DNA of 29,056 bases from Acidithiobacillus ferruginosus (GTDB lineage: Bacteria; Pseudomonadota; Gammaproteobacteria; Acidithiobacillales; Acidithiobacillaceae). Below the pieces are notes generated by a model. That model was not told the DNA's origin. It saw nothing but the letters and a program-made list of their open reading frames with translations, and ran no database searches. Positions 25,003-29,056 of this stretch are shown piece by piece (the first letter of the stretch is position 1; each line of letters starts with the position of its first letter). The stretch spans positions 1 to 29,056 of the forward strand of contig NZ_JABBDR010000135.1 of the NCBI RefSeq assembly GCF_018854495.1. The letters are read 5' to 3'. A program made the translations under genes and the position numbers.

Positions 25003-26268
25003 CTACCAACCCGGAATGCTGTTCAATCCTCCGTAAACTCCCAACCCCCCCGCAAGAATCGTCACGAACAGCACCAGCCAGAGATAGGGGCCGCGCAAGC
25101 GGTGTTCGGCGGGCAGGGCCTTGACAGACAGGGCGACCAGAAAGCCCAGCACCAGGGGCAGGAGCAGCGCATTCATCACTTCGACACCGATGTCGAGGCT
25201 GACGAGATCGGGGATGGTGATCACTGCCGCAGCGCCAGCCACGATAATGGTGGTGTAGATCCCGTAAAACCAGGGCGCATCTTTGGGGTGATGCTCCAGC
25301 GAGTGGCGAAAGCCGGTGACTTCCCCCCAACCCCAGGCCCCGGCGAGGGAGGCGACGATGGCCGCCACCATGCCTGCCCCAAGGATGCCCAGGGAAAACA
25401 CAATCCGTCCCCAGGTGTTGCCGAGATAGGGAATGATGGCCTCCGAGAGCTGATGCACCGTATCGAGGGGTGCGTTGGGGTTGAGGCGGCCAATGGTGGC
25501 GGCTGTGGCGATCAGCACCGCCGCCATGATCGCCTGGGTAATGATCGCGCCGAATGCGGTATCCCAACGGGCATGGCGGTAATGTTCGGGGTGCAGACCC
25601 TTATCAGCCACTGCCGACTGCTGGTAGAACACCATCCACGGCATGATGACGGCACCGATATTGGCGGCGACCAGCATCATGTAGTGGTCGTTGGTGATGG
25701 GGGCGTGCAGCAGGCCATCCAGGATTTCATGGATGCTGGGATGGCTGGCCCAGGCGATACCAAAAAAAACCAGCTCAAAGAGGCCCATGATCAGGGCGAT
25801 GCGTTCGACGCGTCGATACGAACCGGTCCAGACGATAGTCAGCAGGGTGGCTGCGGCCAGGGTAACCCCGACCCAGCGCGGCAAGCCATAGAGATGGCTG
25901 ACGCCCGCGACTCCTGAAAATTCCGTCAGCAATGCGCCGGTGGTGGCAACACTGAGACCGGCGACGGAGAGATAGGCCCAGCCTTTCCCGAAGGTTTCGC
26001 TAATCAGTTCGCCGTGGCCTTTACCCGTAAAAATGCCGAGACGGACTGTCAGCTCCTGCACAATGTAGAGAATAGGCATGAGGACGAATTGCAGGAGCAG
26101 CAGCTTGAAGCCCCATTGTGCGCCACTCTGGGCGGCGGTGATGATGCTGCCGACATCCGTATCGGCGAGCATGACCACCAGACCGGGGCCCAGTACCGCC
26201 AGGAAGATACCCCAGCGCGAGCGATGGGCTGGGGATTGGATATTGCGGGCAGCGGGCGCAGCAGACAT
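25003..26268 (-). CDS. NRAMP-family metal transporter with atypical metal site
   Basis: 421-aa polytopic membrane protein with about 11 helices of the NRAMP (MntH/SLC11) family. The TM1 block MLADTDVGSIITAAQSGAQW aligns with the usual D-P-G-N block, giving D38-V-G-S41 in place of D-P-G-N. In TM6, IGAVIMPWMVFYQQSA replaces the usual A-T-V-M-P-H, with M209 kept and W211 where histidine is expected. The segment VQELTVRLGIFTGKGHGELI follows TM2, as in the family. The fold is clear, but substrate choice (Mn/Fe versus Mg or another ion) may differ from MntH. A Fur-box-like sequence overlaps its promoter, which points to iron-linked control. Confidence 0.85.
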   Translation of the reverse strand: MSAAPAARNIQSPAHRSRWGIFLAVLGPGLVVMLADTDVGSIITAAQSGAQWGFKLLLLQFVLMPILYIVQELTVRLGIFTGKGHGELISETFGKGWAYLSVAGLSVATTGALLTEFSGVAGVSHLYGLPRWVGVTLAAATLLTIVWTGSYRRVERIALIMGLFELVFFGIAWASHPSIHEILDGLLHAPITNDHYMMLVAANIGAVIMPWMVFYQQSAVADKGLHPEHYRHARWDTAFGAIITQAIMAAVLIATAATIGRLNPNAPLDTVHQLSEAIIPYLGNTWGRIVFSLGILGAGMVAAIVASLAGAWGWGEVTGFRHSLEHHPKDAPWFYGIYTTIIVAGAAAVITIPDLVSLDIGVEVMNALLLPLVLGFLVALSVKALPAEHRLRGPYLWLVLFVTILAGGLGVYGGLNSIPGW

Positions 26269-26293
26269 GGAATGATCCGTATTTTTGGTGGTA

Positions 26294-26329
26294 GACGAGA
26301 ATGATTCCCGTTTATTGATGCCTTGTCAA
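26294..26329 (-). promoter_or_regulatory. NRAMP promoter with Fur-box-like site
   Basis: On the minus strand TTGACA (26324-26329) is a consensus -35; 17 bases further lies AATCAT (26301-26306) as a weak -10. Overlapping the -10, the + strand reads GAGAATGATTCCCGT (about 26297-26311), close to the Fur-box half GATAATGATTATC. Iron-loaded Fur would then block transcription. The sequence match is imperfect and was judged by eye. Confidence 0.5.
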
Positions 26330-26354
26330 GCATCGGGCCGTCCGAAAAATACCC

Positions 26355-27656
26355 CTAAAAGGAGGTTGTGGCCAGCCTCGGCGCGACCGTTCCATGGTCG
26401 GGAAATGCAAGCTTCGCGATGAGCCCGCCGGTTCGGGCGTTGGCGAAACGCAGCGTGCCGCCGTGCAGGGCCATGATACGCTGGCAGATGCGCAGGCCGA
26501 TGCCGGAACCGTGCCCGGACTGACGGGGCAGCGTGCCGCTGTTCATCGCTTCTATATCCCGTTCAGGCACGCCGGGGCCGTGGTCGCGCAGACAGATTTC
26601 GGTGCTGTCCGGGTGGCGGATGATCTGGATGTCCAGACGCCCGCCACCATACCGTCTGGTGTTGTCGAACAGGATGCGGAACACTCTTTCCAGCGCCAAA
26701 GGACGGCAGCGCAGGGGCGGCAAGACGGCCGCCTCGACGGTATGTTCTACCTGTACCTCCAGGCCGTAGCGTTCGCGACCTGTTTCGGCCATTTCCATCA
26801 CCCAGTCGGCCACCTCTACCTGGATGACTTTTTCCTCGTCTCCGCTGCGTACCAGGGTCAGAAACTTGTCGATGGTTTCGTCCATTTCACTGACGTCCAC
26901 CAGCATGGCCGCTTTCCCGGCCAGCAGATCGGGGTCCTGAAGATGCAGCGTCAGCAGCAGACGCGACAGGGGCGTCCGCAGTTCGTGGGAAATGCCGGTG
27001 AGCAGCAGGGTGCGTTCTTCGTGCAGGCGGTGCAAATCCTTGGCCATGCTGGTGATGGCCTGTTCCAGGTGGCGTACTTCCAGGGGGCCACCAATGGGTG
27101 TGAGAGACTCCGGCATGTCGCCTCGGCCGATGCGCGGCGCTTCCGCCGCCAGCCGGGCCAAGGGGCGATTGATCTGGCGAACGATGATCCAGGCGCCGAG
27201 CAGGGTGCAAAGGGCGATGATCCCGAGGCGTATGAACATGAAGCCCCGGCCGCCGAAATTCATGGGGGAAACGCGCAAACCCAGCCAGGGCTGGTGATAG
27301 TCCCCGCGAATCCACATCCAGGTGGTATGGGCATCGGCAGGGCCGACCCGGAGTGCCGCGCCGGGGGCCATCCGCGCCAGATAACGGGCGCTTTGGCGCA
27401 AAAAATAGTTGTTGGCGGGGGTGCCGGGCAAAACCTGAGGTGATCGCCACTGCAGGGTACCGATGGCGGTGTGATCGGCGCCGGCCGCAATCAGGGCGTG
27501 GTCAGTCTGCCAGAGAAACTCCGCAAAGCGTTCGGCTGCGGGATTCAGCACGTACTGATGAAACAGGACATAGACGGCGCCCTGGGTCCCCAGCAGCAAA
27601 ACCGCGAGCAGGAGCAGCGTCCGACCCAGAGTGCTGCGCGGCCAGAAACTCCGCAT
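26355..27656 (-). CDS. EnvZ-type sensor histidine kinase
   Basis: 433-aa membrane kinase. TM1 is at about 11-32 and TM2 at about 139-160, enclosing a periplasmic sensor of about 105 residues. A HAMP segment follows (about 160-212), then the H box with H224 in LTGISHELRTPLSRL. The ATPase domain shows the N box FDNTRRYGGG, G1 in DHGPGVPERD and G2 in GHGSGIGLRICQ. It should phosphorylate the response regulator encoded just upstream. ATG 27656 is chosen because it lies two bases after the regulator stop; a start 13 codons earlier would overlap it. The signal cannot be read from the sensor domain. Confidence 0.9.
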   Translation of the reverse strand: MRSFWPRSTLGRTLLLLAVLLLGTQGAVYVLFHQYVLNPAAERFAEFLWQTDHALIAAGADHTAIGTLQWRSPQVLPGTPANNYFLRQSARYLARMAPGAALRVGPADAHTTWMWIRGDYHQPWLGLRVSPMNFGGRGFMFIRLGIIALCTLLGAWIIVRQINRPLARLAAEAPRIGRGDMPESLTPIGGPLEVRHLEQAITSMAKDLHRLHEERTLLLTGISHELRTPLSRLLLTLHLQDPDLLAGKAAMLVDVSEMDETIDKFLTLVRSGDEEKVIQVEVADWVMEMAETGRERYGLEVQVEHTVEAAVLPPLRCRPLALERVFRILFDNTRRYGGGRLDIQIIRHPDSTEICLRDHGPGVPERDIEAMNSGTLPRQSGHGSGIGLRICQRIMALHGGTLRFANARTGGLIAKLAFPDHGTVAPRLATTSF

Positions 27657-27658
27657 AC

Positions 27659-28363
27659 TCAGGGTTCCGCGACGAACAGGTAACCATGACCCCAAACCGT
27701 GCGGATGTGCCGGGGTTGGCCGGGGCTGCCGTCGAGCAGGCGGCGCAGGCGGGAGATCTGCATATCGATGCTGCGGTCATCGTTTTCGAGCTGGCGGCCA
27801 CGGGTCAGCCACATGAGTTTTTCGCGGGTCAGGGGCTGGCCTTCGTGTTGAATGAGGGTTGCTAGGGTCTGGAATTCGGCACTGGTGAGGGACAGAGCTT
27901 TTCCGTCACGCAGAATCTCCTGCCGGCTCATATCCACGCTAAAAGGACCACACTGAAAGGGGGCGGTCGCCATGCCGGATGGTCGGTTGGCCCCGCGGAC
28001 CCGGCGCAGAATCGCCTGGATGCGGGCCACCAGTTCGCGGGGATGAAAGGGCTTGGCGAGGTAGTCGTCGGCGCCCATCTCCAGTCCCAGAATACGGTCC
28101 ACTTCATCACCCCGCGCGGTGAGCATGAGGATGGGGACATCATGGTGCTGGCGCAGGCGCCGGCAGATTTGCAGGCCGTCTTCATGGGGCAGGCCCAGAT
28201 CGAGGACGATCAGGTCCACGGGCGCTTCGGCAAGCAGACTTTCGATCTGCCGACCATCGCTCATGCCTCGCACCCCAAAGCCAAAGCCCTGCAGGTGCGA
28301 TTCCACCAGACCGCGCAGGCGCAGATCGTCGTCCACTACCAGAATCTGTTTCCGTGTATCCAT
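27659..28363 (-). CDS. OmpR-family response regulator
   Basis: 234-aa DNA-binding regulator. The receiver domain (1-120) has the acidic pair D11-D12, the phosphorylation site D55 in LIVLDLGLPHEDG, and K104 in DDYLAKPFHPREL. The OmpR winged helix (about 135-232) shows LTSAEFQTLATLIQHEGQPL, SIDMQISRLRRLLD and the terminal IRTVWGHGYLFV. ATG 28363 is preferred; a GTG two codons upstream is possible. It is co-transcribed with the kinase and divergent from an outer-membrane efflux gene across 226 bases that contain repeated TGTTAC elements. Confidence 0.92.
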   Translation of the reverse strand: MDTRKQILVVDDDLRLRGLVESHLQGFGFGVRGMSDGRQIESLLAEAPVDLIVLDLGLPHEDGLQICRRLRQHHDVPILMLTARGDEVDRILGLEMGADDYLAKPFHPRELVARIQAILRRVRGANRPSGMATAPFQCGPFSVDMSRQEILRDGKALSLTSAEFQTLATLIQHEGQPLTREKLMWLTRGRQLENDDRSIDMQISRLRRLLDGSPGQPRHIRTVWGHGYLFVAEP

Positions 28364-28407
28364 GAGCACACTCTAACCTGTTGTTCCCGGACGGACCAAC
28401 ATGAATT

Positions 28408-28496
28408 GTAACAAGACCTTTCGGTGCGCCACAAAGTGACACTCTGTTACGTTTCAGTCCCTCTATGGCAGAGATTGTTACAGGCATCCCCGTTAC
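28408..28496. promoter_or_regulatory. Repeated TGTTAC elements between regulator and efflux gene
   Basis: TGTTAC occurs at 28445-28450 and 28476-28481, its inverse GTAACA at 28408-28413, and a variant CGTTAC at 28491-28496. The two exact direct copies are 31 bases apart, about three helical turns. The cluster lies in the 226-base divergent gap, where an OmpR-family regulator would be expected to bind. The GTTACA core resembles the RstA box of enterobacteria, but that comparison is only suggestive. Confidence 0.4.
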
Positions 28497-28589
28497 CATT
28501 TGATCGGTTGCGATGACGGTATCGCCGTCTCTGTTTGCGCTTCTGGAGCGTATCCATCTTGCGGTTGATCGAGTGAACGAGGGTTTTGC

Positions 28590-29056
28590 ATGAAAAACGC
28601 CAGGTATCCGCATGGCCACAGGCGGCAGAAGGCGGGGCGATCCGCCCCGGGCATGGCCCGGCTGGGCGTCTTGCTCGGGATGGTCGCTGCGGCCGGCTGC
28701 GCGGTGGGGCCGCAGCCGGGTGCGCCCAATGTGTCGGCGCCGGCAGCCTATAACGCGCATCCCCTGGACTTGCAGGGCGGGCCGCAGCGGATTCGGTGGA
28801 CGCAGCAGGAATCCCAGGCTTGGTGGTCGCTCTTTCATTCGTCCGCCCTGAACGGCTACATCCGGCAGGCCATGCAGGCCAACCCGGATCTGCGGGCGGC
28901 GCGAATGGCCCTGGCGCGCGAGCAGTCCCTGATTGCCGTAGCGCAGGGCGGACTGCTGCCCAGTGTCGGTGCCGGTGCCGGAATCAGCCGTGGACGGGCA
29001 CAGCGCACCGGCGCGAATGGCGGGGCGAGCTACCGCATTCCCGGTAACCTCTATAG
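28590..29056 (+). CDS. NodT-type outer-membrane efflux lipoprotein (3' end outside window)
   Basis: 155 codons are visible and the frame is open to the window edge. The N-terminus is basic, followed by a hydrophobic stretch (ARLGVLLGMVAAAGCAVGPQ) with the lipobox A-A-G-C, predicting lipidation at the cysteine. The sequence then follows the RND outer-membrane factor pattern: the W-T-Q-Q-E-S-Q-A-W-W-S-L-F region, and the first helix of the TolC-like barrel (LNGYIRQAMQANPDLRAARM through LPSVGAGAGISRGRAQ). It would form the outer-membrane channel of a tripartite pump. It is divergent from the two-component system that may control it. The partner pump genes presumably lie downstream, outside the window. 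Confidence 0.85.
   Translation, partial: MKNARYPHGHRRQKAGRSAPGMARLGVLLGMVAAAGCAVGPQPGAPNVSAPAAYNAHPLDLQGGPQRIRWTQQESQAWWSLFHSSALNGYIRQAMQANPDLRAARMALAREQSLIAVAQGGLLPSVGAGAGISRGRAQRTGANGGASYRIPGNLY

Noticed and set aside
24137..25917. Long plus-strand frames opposite the permease and NRAMP genes
   Set aside because: Low-complexity G/Q/D-rich translations typical of the antisense of membrane-protein genes; no domain recognised.

Overview
The window looks like a chromosomal accessory region from a proteobacterium with moderately high GC. I favour an Acidithiobacillus-like acidophile. The grounds are the style of the polysaccharide locus, a mercury operon, a Fur-box-preceded NRAMP gene and many toxin-antitoxin pairs. 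This is inference; no taxonomic marker gene is present.

Layout. (1) 1-1346: right part of an IS1182-type insertion sequence cut by the window edge. (2) 1384-12150: a Wzx/Wzy-type heteropolysaccharide locus, all on the + strand and tightly packed. It holds a chain-length regulator, an EPS-type MarR regulator, a Uma2-fold protein, a MntA/HepT pair with a shortened HepT, a flippase, a zinc-ribbon methyltransferase, a GT2, a GT4, an AT-rich polymerase-like membrane protein, a second GT4 and a second GT2. That last GT2 sits exactly between the two ends of a destroyed GT4 gene. (3) 12277-12352: tRNA-Lys(TTT) with its own promoter. (4) 12557-19901: accessory block with a RHH/PIN pair, a compact merR/merTPA mercury operon with a canonical 19-bp-spacer MerR promoter, a DUF4124 secreted protein, a DUF1778/GNAT pair, a solitary hairpin resembling an IS200/IS605 right end or omega-RNA, a small membrane protein, and an Xre/RES pair. 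(5) 19978-21375: minus-strand group of a 57-aa PCP_red-domain protein, a CopD-like four-helix membrane protein and a secreted HIHFYVD protein, plus the remains of an NDH-2 C-terminus. (6) 21489-28363: an isochorismatase-fold hydrolase, then a DevBCA/MacAB-like export operon, a NRAMP homologue with altered metal-site residues, and an OmpR/EnvZ-type two-component system. (7) 28590-end: start of a divergent NodT-type outer-membrane efflux lipoprotein.

How the parts may work together. The locus in (2) would make, flip, polymerise and length-control a surface polysaccharide. In the mer operon, MerP passes Hg(II) to MerT and then to MerA for reduction. The three-gene exporter and the outer-membrane factor could form a tripartite efflux path, with the two-component system possibly controlling the latter. 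The most notable structures are the replaced glycosyltransferase, the gene stubs sitting directly before intact genes, the solitary omega-RNA-like hairpin, the atypical NRAMP, and the CopC/CopD-like plus PCP_red cluster.
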